Source of the DNA: SHZI01 sp963802215
Lineage (GTDB): Bacteria; Pseudomonadota; Gammaproteobacteria; Steroidobacterales; GCA-2729495
Reading direction: 5' to 3'
DNA: 64,000 bases
Assembly: GCA_963802215.1 (NCBI GenBank)
Contig: CAWDHQ010000001.1
Span: 372,001-436,000, forward strand
Made by a program: the position numbers and the translations under genes
Notes under the pieces: model-generated
Told to the model about the DNA's origin: nothing
Databases searched by the model: none
Seen by the model: the letters and a program-made list of their open reading frames with translations, nothing else
Shown: positions 1 to 7,963 of the stretch, one piece after another
Position numbering within the stretch: the stretch's first letter is position 1
Layout: each line of letters opens with the position of its first letter

Positions 1-185
1 CCGGCAATTACCCAGGGCTGCACCGCCCCTACGTGGGGAATGACGGCAACGCCGATCAGGAGCGTCAGCCACACGAGCTGCCCGAACGATGCGGGGCTGC
101 GGCCGGTGTTCCCGGGACCGGCCCCCGGGGCCTCCCACTCGTGCGCGGACTCGCCCAGGTCAGAGGCAACCGCTTCACTGCTCAC
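1..185 (-). CDS. TgpA-type transglutaminase/DUF3488 membrane protein, N-terminal fragment (truncated by window edge)
   Basis: The reverse strand reads GTG-AGC-AGT-GAA from 185 and stays open to the window edge. It gives a hydrophilic leader and then the start of a membrane segment, with residues QLVWLTLLIGVAVIPHVGAV. The 11-bp overlap with the DUF58 gene, and the order MoxR ATPase - DUF58 - this gene, match the well-known cluster whose third member is a multi-TM protein with a periplasmic transglutaminase-like domain (DUF3488/TgpA). The catalytic Cys-His-Asp part would lie beyond the left edge, so the family call rests on context and the first membrane helix. Start is GTG; no ATG is available in frame before the helix. 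Confidence 0.6.
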   Translation of the reverse strand, partial: MSSEAVASDLGESAHEWEAPGAGPGNTGRSPASFGQLVWLTLLIGVAVIPHVGAVQPWVIA

Positions 186-1194
186 GGGCTGGACTCCGCG
201 CAAGGGCAGCCGATGGATCGTAGGTGGCCAGGAGGGCGAGGCAGCGGTGGTAGTGGTCCAGGCCCGACATGGGCTGGAGTTCGATCCCCGGGAGTCTCAA
301 GCCGAAGAACTGGCCGGCAGCCTCCGCGTCGATGACCAGCCGGGTGAGCACGGAGAGCCGCTCCTCCGGATCGGCTGCCGGAATGGCCTGCCAGTCCAGC
401 CATGCCGAGCCCGCGCCGCTCCGATAGTCCTTGGCCAGCAGCTGTCCTGTCCGCGCCCAGGCCTTCCATGCGATCCGCGACAGGGACTCGCCGGCCAGTG
501 GTGGCCGCAATCCGACGAACTCGTCCGTCCCCCGCACGGATTCGCCGGCGTTATCGAAATCGGCGCCGGCCGGTGGCAGGCGCACGCTAGCGCTTGCCGC
601 AGGTCGCGGGTATACGAGCAACTCCCGCTCCGGATACAGGAGCGCCCAGGATTCGAAGAGGCCCAGCGGGTGACGCGTGCTCACGCGGATCTCCGGACAG
701 CGCAGGCGGCCGCGCTTGTCCGTGGTCAGCCGCAGGGTGAGTGCGGCGGCCCCGCCGGGAGGAAGATCCACGGCGGGCGTCCGCTCCCGCGCCGGACCGG
801 CTGCGATCTGCCAGCGCGGCGCCCGGCCGGCATTGGTGAGATGCAGCGTGCATTCCAGGGGTTCGCCCGCGAAGACGGGTGCGCAGCCGCTGACCGACAG
901 GCGCAGCCCCGCCAGGTTGCGCTGGCAGTGATGGATGCTGACCACGGCGACGGCCGTGAGGACGAAGGCCAGGGCGAAGCCCATGTTGTTGCTGTAGTTG
1001 AGCGCGCCGAGCAGCATGGTGAAGAACACCAGGCCGAAGACGAGGCCGCTCCGCGTGGGGAGGATGTAGACGCGCCCCTGGTGCAGCTCGACGAACTCGC
1101 CATCAGGACCCTGGCGGCGCCGGGCCCAGCGCCGGACCTGTCGCTTCAGGAGAGGAGGCAGGCGGCGCCGTGGCCTGCTCGCTGCGGCGCCCAT
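175..1194 (-). CDS. DUF58 domain protein
   Basis: A 339-residue membrane-anchored protein. It has a basic N-terminus (rich in Arg to about residue 45), two adjacent hydrophobic segments at about 50-85, then an extracytoplasmic region ending in the DUF58 core, with GTDEFVGLRPPLAGESLSRIAWKAWAR and the following KDYRSG stretch. DUF58 proteins usually sit beside MoxR ATPases and are linked to assembly or activation of envelope complexes; the precise role here is unknown. ATG at 1194 lies one base after the moxR stop, and the 3' end overlaps the transglutaminase GTG by 11 bp, so the three genes are probably translated together. Confidence 0.88.
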   Translation of the reverse strand: MGAAASRPRRRLPPLLKRQVRRWARRRQGPDGEFVELHQGRVYILPTRSGLVFGLVFFTMLLGALNYSNNMGFALAFVLTAVAVVSIHHCQRNLAGLRLSVSGCAPVFAGEPLECTLHLTNAGRAPRWQIAAGPARERTPAVDLPPGGAAALTLRLTTDKRGRLRCPEIRVSTRHPLGLFESWALLYPERELLVYPRPAASASVRLPPAGADFDNAGESVRGTDEFVGLRPPLAGESLSRIAWKAWARTGQLLAKDYRSGAGSAWLDWQAIPAADPEERLSVLTRLVIDAEAAGQFFGLRLPGIELQPMSGLDHYHRCLALLATYDPSAALARSPAREQ

Positions 1195-1195
1195 T

Positions 1196-2158
1196 TCAGG
1201 GAACCGGCACTGACTCCAGCACGAGGCGTGCCGGGTCGCGGAGGGCGGCGTTGCCTCCCTGCCGGGGCCGCAACCGGTGGCCGGCCACCGCGGCGAACAC
1301 GGCCTTGACGTCCTCGGGATGCACGCCCGGATGGCCGTGAATCAGGGCCCAGCACCGGGCTGCATTGACCAGGTCCTGGGCGCCCCGGGGGGACAGCCCA
1401 AGGTCGAACTGGGCGGACTGGCGCGTGAAGCGCACGAGCGACTGCACGTAGTCGAGCAGCGCGTCCGACAGGAACAGTTCCCGTGCAGACGCCCGCAGCG
1501 CCGCCAGCCCCGCGACGTCGATGACCGGGCGGAGATCTCCGAGCATTGCGCGGCGGTCGTCGCCCTTCAGCAGCTTGCGTTCGAGCGCCTCGCCCGGATA
1601 GCCGAGCCCGATCCGCATGAGGAAGCGGTCGAGCTGCGATTCAGGCAGCGGGAACGTTCCGGCCTGGTGCAGCGGATTCTGGGTCGCGATCACGAAGAAC
1701 GGCGCGGGCAGCGGGTGGGTGTGCCCGTCGAGCGTGACCTGATGCTCCTCCATGGCTTCGAGAAGCGCGCTCTGGGCCTTCGGCGTGGCCCGGTTGATCT
1801 CGTCGGCGAGGACCACGTGGGAAAAGACCGGGCCCGGGTGGAAGCGGAAGGTGGAGGTGGACTGCTCGAGAATCGACATGCCGATGATGTCGGCCGGCAG
1901 CATGTCGCTGGTGAACTGGATGCGGCGAAAGGACAGGCCCAGTACGCCTGCCAGGGAGCGGGCGAGCAGCGTCTTGCCGACGCCCGGCACGTCCTCGATC
2001 AGCAGGTGGCCGCCGGCCAGCAGGCAGGCGAATGCCAGCTGGATCTCCGCCGGCTTGCCGAGGATCACCTGGCCGATCTCGGCCCCCACCTGATCCGCCA
2101 GCTGCCGGGCACGGTGCAGTTCTTCCTTGCCCGCCAGTGCCGTGACGTTCGCCGCCAT
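1196..2158 (-). CDS. MoxR-family AAA+ ATPase
   Basis: A 320-residue ATPase of the MoxR/RavA class, a chaperone-like AAA+ family that matures metal-dependent or membrane complexes. Visible motifs: Walker A VPGVGKT (about residues 57-63), Walker B VVLADEINR (about 115-123), sensor-1-like VIATQNP, and the family hallmark EEHQVTLDG with LPESQLDRF. The ATG at 2158 was preferred to an in-frame GTG at 2170, because the family normally begins only a few residues before the first helix; neither has a strong ribosome-binding site. It is first in the moxR-DUF58-TgpA operon, divergent from msrB. Confidence 0.9.
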   Translation of the reverse strand: MAANVTALAGKEELHRARQLADQVGAEIGQVILGKPAEIQLAFACLLAGGHLLIEDVPGVGKTLLARSLAGVLGLSFRRIQFTSDMLPADIIGMSILEQSTSTFRFHPGPVFSHVVLADEINRATPKAQSALLEAMEEHQVTLDGHTHPLPAPFFVIATQNPLHQAGTFPLPESQLDRFLMRIGLGYPGEALERKLLKGDDRRAMLGDLRPVIDVAGLAALRASARELFLSDALLDYVQSLVRFTRQSAQFDLGLSPRGAQDLVNAARCWALIHGHPGVHPEDVKAVFAAVAGHRLRPRQGGNAALRDPARLVLESVPVP

Positions 2159-2188
2159 GCTGCGTTCCACTCAGGGTCTTCCGGTCCG

Positions 2189-2206
2189 AAGATACCATGG
2201 CATCTT
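2189..2206. promoter_or_regulatory. imperfect 18-bp palindrome between moxR and msrB
   Basis: AAGATACCATGGCATCTT reads almost the same on both strands; a single base pair (positions 2194/2201) breaks the symmetry. It lies 31 bp upstream of the moxR ATG in the 141-bp gap between divergent moxR and msrB, a plausible place for a dimeric regulator. No function is shown; the identity of any binding protein is unknown. Confidence 0.35.
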
Positions 2207-2299
2207 GCCGGAACCCCCGGGGCCGGATCGCGAACTGGGGCACAGATTCGGCCGTCCTGGGCCATACTTCGGGGCCACGGCCCCACCACGGAGTCCTCT

Positions 2300-2722
2300 A
2301 TGGCCAGCGATCCGAACAAGCCCGGTCCCGAGCAGTACCGGGCGGCTCTTCCTCCGGAATCCTTCGGTGTGCTCTTCGAGGAGAACACCGAGCGGCCGTT
2401 CACAAGTCCGCTGAACAACGAGAAGCGGGCCGGCACCTTCGTCTGCGCGGCCTGCCACTCACCGCTGTTTACCACGTCCGGCAAGTTCGACAGCGGCACC
2501 GGGTGGCCAAGCTTCTTCCAGCCAATCGCCGGGTCCAGCATCGGCACGAAGCGTGATTTCCACCTGATCGTGCCGCGGACGGAATACCACTGTGCACGCT
2601 GCGGCGGCCACCAGGGACACGTCTTCAAGGACGGGCCTGCACCCACCGGGCTGCGCTACTGCAACAACGGGCTCGCCCTGAAGTTCATTCCCGACGGCGA
2701 GCCGCTTCCCGAACTGCGCTAG
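2300..2722 (+). CDS. msrB: peptide-methionine (R)-S-oxide reductase MsrB
   Basis: A 140-residue cytoplasmic enzyme that reduces the R-epimer of methionine sulfoxide in proteins. The two zinc-binding pairs are visible (C49-A-A-C52 and C98-A-R-C101), as is the catalytic Cys121 in RYCNNGLAL. The segment SGTGWPSF has Thr where some MsrBs carry the resolving Cys (SGCGWPSF), so recycling is probably by direct thioredoxin attack. The open frame extends far upstream, but the family begins near MASDPNKPGP, so ATG at 2300 was chosen. Its stop overlaps the convergent valS stop by 4 bp, leaving no room for a terminator. Confidence 0.93.
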   Translation: MASDPNKPGPEQYRAALPPESFGVLFEENTERPFTSPLNNEKRAGTFVCAACHSPLFTTSGKFDSGTGWPSFFQPIAGSSIGTKRDFHLIVPRTEYHCARCGGHQGHVFKDGPAPTGLRYCNNGLALKFIPDGEPLPELR

Positions 2723-5571
2723 AGCGACGCCAGCTGCTCCAGCTGCGTGTCCAGCTTCGCCAGGTCCCGCCGGAGCGCCTGCTGGCGCTCCCGCTCCCTG
2801 GCCACGACAGCGTCGGGTGCGTGACTCGTGAAGCTCTCGGTGGCCAGCTTCTGCTCGACCCGCTCCAGGTCTGTCGCCGCCTTCTGCCGGGTCTTCGTCA
2901 GGCGCGCACGCTCCGCAGCCACGTCGATCAGGCCGGCGATCGGCACGAGCAGCTTCAGGCTGCCCACCAGGGCAGTGGCGCTGGGCGGCGGCTGGGTGCC
3001 GGCCGCCAGAAGCTCGATACCGGACAGCCTGGCAAGCTCCCGGAGGTAGCGGTCGTGCACCGCCAGCAGGCGCGTGTCATCCGGCGTCGCGTCCTGGAGC
3101 AGCACGGGGATCCGCTTGCCGGGCGCAATGTCCATCTCGCCACGTATTTGCCGGACGGCGAGGATGAAGCCCTGTATCCAGGCCAGTTCGGATTCCGCAT
3201 CGTCATCCACCGGATAGAAGGCGGGGTCCGGCCAGCGCTGGGTCATGATCGATTCGCCACAGTCGCCGGCCAGCGGGGCGACCCGCTGCCAGATCTCCTC
3301 CGTGATGAAGGGCATGAACGGGTGCGTCGCCCGCAGGAGGGCCTCGAGCACCGTCACCAGGGTCCGACGCGTCACCGCCTGCACGTCTGCCGGCGTGCCG
3401 GTGTCCTGGAGGATCGGCTTGGTGAGCTCCAGGTACCAGTCGCAGTATTCATTCCAGATGAATTCGTAGAGCGACCGGGCCGCCAGGTCGAAGCGATAGG
3501 TCGAGAAGTGCCCGTCGACCGCCTCGATGGTCTTGCTCAGCCGGGACAGTATCCAGCGGTCCGGCAGGCCGAGTGACGCCACCGCAGCCCCGCCCCGGGC
3601 GAGTTCGCGTCCCTCGACGTTCATCAGCACGAAGCGCGCCGCATTCCAGATCTTGTTGCAGAAGTTGCGGTAGCCCTCGATGCGGTTGAGGTCGAAGCGG
3701 ATGTCGCGGCCCGTGCTTGCCAGTGCAGCAAACGTGAAGCGCAGCGCGTCGGTTCCGTAGTCGGGAATCCCGGCGGGGAACTGCTTCTTCGTCGCCTTCT
3801 CGATCTGCGGCTTCAGCTGCGGTTGCATCAGGCCGGTGGTGCGCTTGGCGAGCAGGCTCGGCAGGTCGATGCCGTCGATGAGGTCCAGCGGATCCAGGAT
3901 GTTTCCCTTCGACTTGGACATCTTGTCGCCGTTCTCGTCCCGGATGAGGCCGGTGATGTACACCTCGCGGAACGGCACGTCGCCGGCGAACTTGAGGCCG
4001 AACATGATCATCCGTGCGACCCAGAAGAAGATGATGTCGAAGCCGGTGACGAGGACGCTGGAGGGGTAGAAGGTCTTCAGTGCGTCGGTCTGCTCCGGCC
4101 AGCCCAGGGTCGAGAACGGCCAGAGCGCCGACGAGAACCAGGTGTCGAGCACGTCCTCGTCCTGGCGCAGCGCCACTTCCGCGCCCAGCCCGTTGGCCGA
4201 CCTCACCGCTTCCTCGCTGTGGCCGACATACACGCGGCCGTCGGCGTCGTACCAGGCGGGGATCCGGTGGCCCCACCAGAGCTGGCGGCTGATGCACCAG
4301 TCCTGGATGTTGTTCATCCACTGGAAGTAGGTCTTGGACCAGTTCTCCGGCACGAACCGTATCCGCCCGTCCTCCACGGCGGCGATCGCCGGCGCCGCCA
4401 GCGGCGCGATCTGCACGTACCACTGGTCCGTCAGCCAGGGCTCGAGTATCGCCCCGCTGCGGTCGCCCCGTGGCACCTGCAGGGTGTGGGGATCGATGCG
4501 CTCGACGAGTCCCTGTTCCTCCAGGAGGGCGACGACGCGACGCCGCGCCTCGGCACGATCGAGGCCACGGAGAGGTGGTGGAATCTCGTCCAGTGCCCGC
4601 AACGGGTCATACCCGGAGCCCGCGATGTCGGGCCTGCTGATGACGCGGGCGTCCCGGTCGAAGATGTTGATGAGGGGCAGTTGGTGCCGCTTGCCAACCT
4701 CGTAGTCGTTGAAGTCGTGCCCCGGGGTGATCTTGACGCACCCGGACCCGAATTCCCGGTCGACGTACTCGTCGGCGACGACCGGGATCAGCCGGTTGGT
4801 CAGGGGCAGGCGGACATGCTTGCCGACGACCGCGCGGTAACGGTCGTCCTCCGGGTGCACGGCAACCGCCGTGTCGCCCAGCATGGTCTCCGGGCGGGTC
4901 GTCGCCACGACCAGATGGCTGCTGCCGTCCGCGAGCGGGTAACGGAGGTGCCACAGGGAACCCTGTTCCGGCTCCGACTGGACCTCCAGGTCGGACAGCG
5001 CGGTGTGCAGGACCGGGTCCCAGTTCACCAGGCGCTTTCCCCGGTAGATGAGTCCTTCCGAATGCAGCCGGACGAACACCTCGGTGACCGCCCGCGAGAG
5101 GCCCTCGTCCATCGTGAACCGGTCGCGGGACCAGTCCACCGAGTTCCCGAGGCGGCGCATCTGCCGGGTGATCGTGCCGCCCGACTCCTGCTTCCACTGC
5201 CAGACGCGCGCCACGAACGCGTCCCTGCCCAGGTCCTGGCGGCTCCTGCCCTCGGCATTGAGCTGGCGCTCGACCACCATCTGGGTCGCGATGCCCGCGT
5301 GGTCGGTGCCGGGCTGCCACAGCGTGTTGTCACCGCGCATCCGGTGGTAGCGGGTCAGCGCATCCTGCAGCGTGTGCTGGAAGGCGTGGCCCATGTGCAG
5401 CGTGCCCGTGACGTTGGGCGGCGGGATCATGATGCAGTAGGGTGCGCCACGGCCGGCCGGCGCGAAGTAGCCGGAGGCTTCCCAGCGGGCGTACCAGCGC
5501 TGTTCGATGCCGGCGGGCTGATAGGCCTTGTCGAGGGGGGCGGCGGCGCTGCCGGGTGCTTCGTCTGTCAC
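2719..5571 (-). CDS. valS: valine--tRNA ligase
   Basis: A class I aminoacyl-tRNA synthetase that charges tRNA-Val and edits misactivated threonine. Length 950 residues, as in other gammaproteobacteria. The HIGH-type motif is HMGH (59-62) within PPPNVTGTLHMGH, and the KMSKS motif is at 550-554 (DKMSKSKGN). The C-terminal coiled-coil arm is the Arg/Lys/Glu-rich stretch from about residue 880. Translation starts at GTG 5571, placed directly after the TGA of the 95-residue upstream gene with no gap, so the two are probably coupled. It is the last gene of pepA-holC-orphan-valS and ends against msrB. Confidence 0.97.
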   Translation of the reverse strand: MTDEAPGSAAAPLDKAYQPAGIEQRWYARWEASGYFAPAGRGAPYCIMIPPPNVTGTLHMGHAFQHTLQDALTRYHRMRGDNTLWQPGTDHAGIATQMVVERQLNAEGRSRQDLGRDAFVARVWQWKQESGGTITRQMRRLGNSVDWSRDRFTMDEGLSRAVTEVFVRLHSEGLIYRGKRLVNWDPVLHTALSDLEVQSEPEQGSLWHLRYPLADGSSHLVVATTRPETMLGDTAVAVHPEDDRYRAVVGKHVRLPLTNRLIPVVADEYVDREFGSGCVKITPGHDFNDYEVGKRHQLPLINIFDRDARVISRPDIAGSGYDPLRALDEIPPPLRGLDRAEARRRVVALLEEQGLVERIDPHTLQVPRGDRSGAILEPWLTDQWYVQIAPLAAPAIAAVEDGRIRFVPENWSKTYFQWMNNIQDWCISRQLWWGHRIPAWYDADGRVYVGHSEEAVRSANGLGAEVALRQDEDVLDTWFSSALWPFSTLGWPEQTDALKTFYPSSVLVTGFDIIFFWVARMIMFGLKFAGDVPFREVYITGLIRDENGDKMSKSKGNILDPLDLIDGIDLPSLLAKRTTGLMQPQLKPQIEKATKKQFPAGIPDYGTDALRFTFAALASTGRDIRFDLNRIEGYRNFCNKIWNAARFVLMNVEGRELARGGAAVASLGLPDRWILSRLSKTIEAVDGHFSTYRFDLAARSLYEFIWNEYCDWYLELTKPILQDTGTPADVQAVTRRTLVTVLEALLRATHPFMPFITEEIWQRVAPLAGDCGESIMTQRWPDPAFYPVDDDAESELAWIQGFILAVRQIRGEMDIAPGKRIPVLLQDATPDDTRLLAVHDRYLRELARLSGIELLAAGTQPPPSATALVGSLKLLVPIAGLIDVAAERARLTKTRQKAATDLERVEQKLATESFTSHAPDAVVARERERQQALRRDLAKLDTQLEQLASL

Positions 5572-5859
5572 TCAGTCATCCTTGAGGTCTTGCTCGAAGT
5601 GCTCACGAAGCACCTGGTCGATCAGTTCGGGGAGTTCGTTGCGCAGGCGACCGACCACTTCGTCGAAGAGCGTCGCCTCCATTTCCTTGTAGGCCTGGTG
5701 GAGCAGCTTCTCCACCAGCATGAAGCTGCCGGTCGCGATCCGGGTCTGCAGCTCGGCCAGTTCCGACTCGGTGAGGGCAGGGCGGGCAATCTCGTCGGCC
5801 GCGCTGCGCCGCGGACGGGCCACGGCATCGGTAAGGACGGGAATGCGGGATCTGTCCAT
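5572..5859 (-). CDS. small helical protein of unknown function between holC and valS
   Basis: A 95-residue soluble protein without signal peptide or membrane segment. After a basic, proline-containing start it is predicted by eye to be almost wholly helical, and it ends in an amphipathic acidic tail (LPELIDQVLREHFEQDLKDD). It lies 2 bp after holC, and its TGA is immediately followed by the valS GTG, so it is part of the pepA-holC-valS operon. Small genes in this slot occur in other proteobacteria; DUF2486 is one possible family, but I could not confirm it. No function is assigned. Codon use and composition resemble the neighbours. Confidence 0.75.
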   Translation of the reverse strand: MDRSRIPVLTDAVARPRRSAADEIARPALTESELAELQTRIATGSFMLVEKLLHQAYKEMEATLFDEVVGRLRNELPELIDQVLREHFEQDLKDD

Positions 5860-5861
5860 GT

Positions 5862-6311
5862 TCAGGCCACCTCGTGGGTTTCCGGCTCCAGGCCCTGTTC
5901 GCAGTAGTAGCGATGCCGTGCCCGGCCGGCTTCGCGACCCGCCGGGCTGCCATCGATGATTTCGGCAATGCGCGGATACCGGCGGTAGAACTCCGGCACA
6001 CCGGTGGCGAGATTGATGAGCAGGTCGGCAGCGGGCGGCTCGATCTGCCCCGTCGCATCGGCGGCGCCGATGGTCACGGGCGCCTGCGGGGGCTCTCCCC
6101 CCGGGGCAAGCAGTTCGTGGGGCACGAAGCTGCCCTGGCGGAATGTCCAGAGCAGGTCGTCCAGGTTCTTCGCCATGGCGCCGTCGACCGCGTGGGCGTG
6201 GATCCGGTGCCGCAGCTTGTAGACCTTCTCGACCAGGCGGCAGGCAAAGCCGAGGCGGCTGCCGGGATCGGTCCCGGCCAGCACATAGAAAGACACGCGT
6301 GTCGGGTTCAT
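5862..6311 (-). CDS. holC: DNA polymerase III chi subunit
   Basis: A 149-residue protein of the HolC family, the clamp-loader accessory subunit that links the polymerase III holoenzyme (through psi) to SSB. It starts VSFYVLAG and shows the family pattern of CRLVEKVYKLRHRIHAHA, the aspartate-rich DDLLWTFRQGSFVPHEL, and DLLINLATGVPEFYRRYPRIAEII. Length and order pepA-holC-valS match other gammaproteobacteria. It begins 13 bp after the pepA stop. Confidence 0.92.
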   Translation of the reverse strand: MNPTRVSFYVLAGTDPGSRLGFACRLVEKVYKLRHRIHAHAVDGAMAKNLDDLLWTFRQGSFVPHELLAPGGEPPQAPVTIGAADATGQIEPPAADLLINLATGVPEFYRRYPRIAEIIDGSPAGREAGRARHRYYCEQGLEPETHEVA

Positions 6312-6324
6312 CGACCTCTGCGGC

Positions 6325-7809
6325 CTACTTCCTGTGGAGCAGGTATTCCATCAGCAGCGGGATGGGGCGGCCGGTGCCCCCCTTGCTGCTGCCCTGGTTC
6401 CACGCCGTGCCGGCAATGTCGAGGTGTGCCCAGTCGGTCTTGCCCACGAAGCGGGCCAGGAAGCTCGCGGCGGTGATCGTTCCGGCATCCCTGCCGCCCA
6501 CGTTCGCCACGTCGGCGAAGGGGCTCTTGATCAGATCCGCATAGTCGTCGTCGAGCGGCAGCCGCCAGGCCCGGTCGTCCGCTGCCTGGCCGGCGGCCAG
6601 CAGGTCGTCCGCCAGCTTGTCGGAATTGCCGAGCAGGCCGGAGCATACCCGCCCGAGTGCCACCAGGCAGGCGCCGGTCAACGTGGCGATGTCGATCAGT
6701 GCGGCCGGCTTGAAGCGCAGCGCGTAGGTAATGGCGTCGCACAGGATCAGGCGGCCCTCCGCGTCGGTATTCAGGATCTCGACGGTCTGCCCGGACATGG
6801 TCCTGACGATGTCGCCGGGCCGCGTGGCCGTCCCGCTGGGCAGGTTCTCGCAGGTGGGCACGACGCCGACCACGTTGATCGGCAGCCTGAGCTCCGCGAC
6901 GGCCTGGAGCAGGCCGAGGACGGTGGCGGCGCCGCACATGTCGTACTTCATCTCGTCCATCGCGCCTGCCGGCTTGATGGAGATGCCGCCGGAATCGAAC
7001 GTGATGCCCTTGCCGACGAGCACGACGGGTTGCGCCCCCGGCCGTCCGCCCCGGTACTGGAGCACGATGAAGCGGGGCGGTTCCGCGGAGCCCTGGGTCA
7101 CGGCCAGGAAGGCACCCATGCGCAACTTGCGGATCTCGGCCAGGCCGAGGGCCTTGACCGTGAGCTTCCTGGCGCGCTTCGCGATGCCCCGCGCCCGTTC
7201 CACAAGGTAGCTCGGCGTACAGACGTTGGGCGGTAGGTTGCCCAGGTCCTTGGCGAGGGCGACGGCATGCGCAATGGCCGCGCCGTGCTCGATTCCCCGG
7301 CGGGTGCCCTGGACATCGCGTCCCGCGGCGGCGATCCCCAGTTCCTTCAGGGCGGGTGCCGTGTCGCCCGGCTCGGACTTCATGGCGGTGAAACGGTAGC
7401 TGACGTCGTGCCAGATCTCGACGGCCAGCCGGGCGCGCCGATAGGCGTCGGCGTCACTGACGGGCTCGCTGGTGAGGTGCAGGATCGCGTCGCCGTACTT
7501 GCCCCGCGCGACGGTGGCGAGGGCGCTCCGGACGGCCTTCCGCCACGCACGGCGGTCCAGCTTGGCTTTCGTGCCGAGGCCCACGAGCAGGATGCGCTCG
7601 CAAGGGAGGTCCCCGGTGTGGGTGAGCAGCAGGACGTCGCCCACCTCGCCCTTGATGTCCCGGTTGCGGATGGCGCGGGTGATCAGGCCGCCGCCGGCCT
7701 TGTCGAGGCTCCTCGCAGCCGATGGCAGATCTCCACCGGAGAAGACGGGAACGATTGCGCAGGCTGTCCGCTGCTGGCTCGCGGCGCCAGTTTTCACCTG
7801 GAATTGCAT
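6325..7809 (-). CDS. pepA: leucyl (cytosol) aminopeptidase PepA
   Basis: A 494-residue family M17 dizinc aminopeptidase. The signature NTDAEGRL is at residues 347-354, preceded by the metal-site Lys/Asp segment VGKGITFDSGGISIKPAGAMDEMKYDM. The open frame runs 30 codons further upstream, but MQFQVKTG is the normal family start, so ATG 7809 was taken. In Escherichia coli PepA also binds DNA at carA and in Xer recombination; whether this homologue does so is not visible. It is the first gene of the pepA-holC-orphan-valS operon, divergent from lptF. Confidence 0.95.
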   Translation of the reverse strand: MQFQVKTGAASQQRTACAIVPVFSGGDLPSAARSLDKAGGGLITRAIRNRDIKGEVGDVLLLTHTGDLPCERILLVGLGTKAKLDRRAWRKAVRSALATVARGKYGDAILHLTSEPVSDADAYRRARLAVEIWHDVSYRFTAMKSEPGDTAPALKELGIAAAGRDVQGTRRGIEHGAAIAHAVALAKDLGNLPPNVCTPSYLVERARGIAKRARKLTVKALGLAEIRKLRMGAFLAVTQGSAEPPRFIVLQYRGGRPGAQPVVLVGKGITFDSGGISIKPAGAMDEMKYDMCGAATVLGLLQAVAELRLPINVVGVVPTCENLPSGTATRPGDIVRTMSGQTVEILNTDAEGRLILCDAITYALRFKPAALIDIATLTGACLVALGRVCSGLLGNSDKLADDLLAAGQAADDRAWRLPLDDDYADLIKSPFADVANVGGRDAGTITAASFLARFVGKTDWAHLDIAGTAWNQGSSKGGTGRPIPLLMEYLLHRK

Positions 7810-7877
7810 GCTGACCTCATTTACGGGTGCTTGACTCCATGCGACCCCTAAACCAAGGTTGCCACCCAGGTTGGTCC

Positions 7878-7890
7878 ACGTCCGGGACGT
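7878..7890. promoter_or_regulatory. 13-bp inverted repeat between pepA and lptF
   Basis: ACGTCC-G-GGACGT is a perfect 6+1+6 inverted repeat, 68 bp upstream of pepA and 73 bp upstream of lptF, in the 154-bp gap between the two divergent operons. No convincing -35/-10 pair was found for either direction. An operator role is only a possibility. Confidence 0.3.
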
Positions 7891-7963
7891 CGCATGCAAA
7901 CCCTTGTAAAACGCCGGTCAGTGTACTCGATTCATCCGGAGGCTGGCTAAGTCCGCGCCTGGC

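Noticed and set aside
3823..5907. 694-residue open frame antisense to valS
   Set aside because: A GC-rich shadow: Arg/Val/His-rich with no domain, fully inside the clear ValS frame on the other strand.
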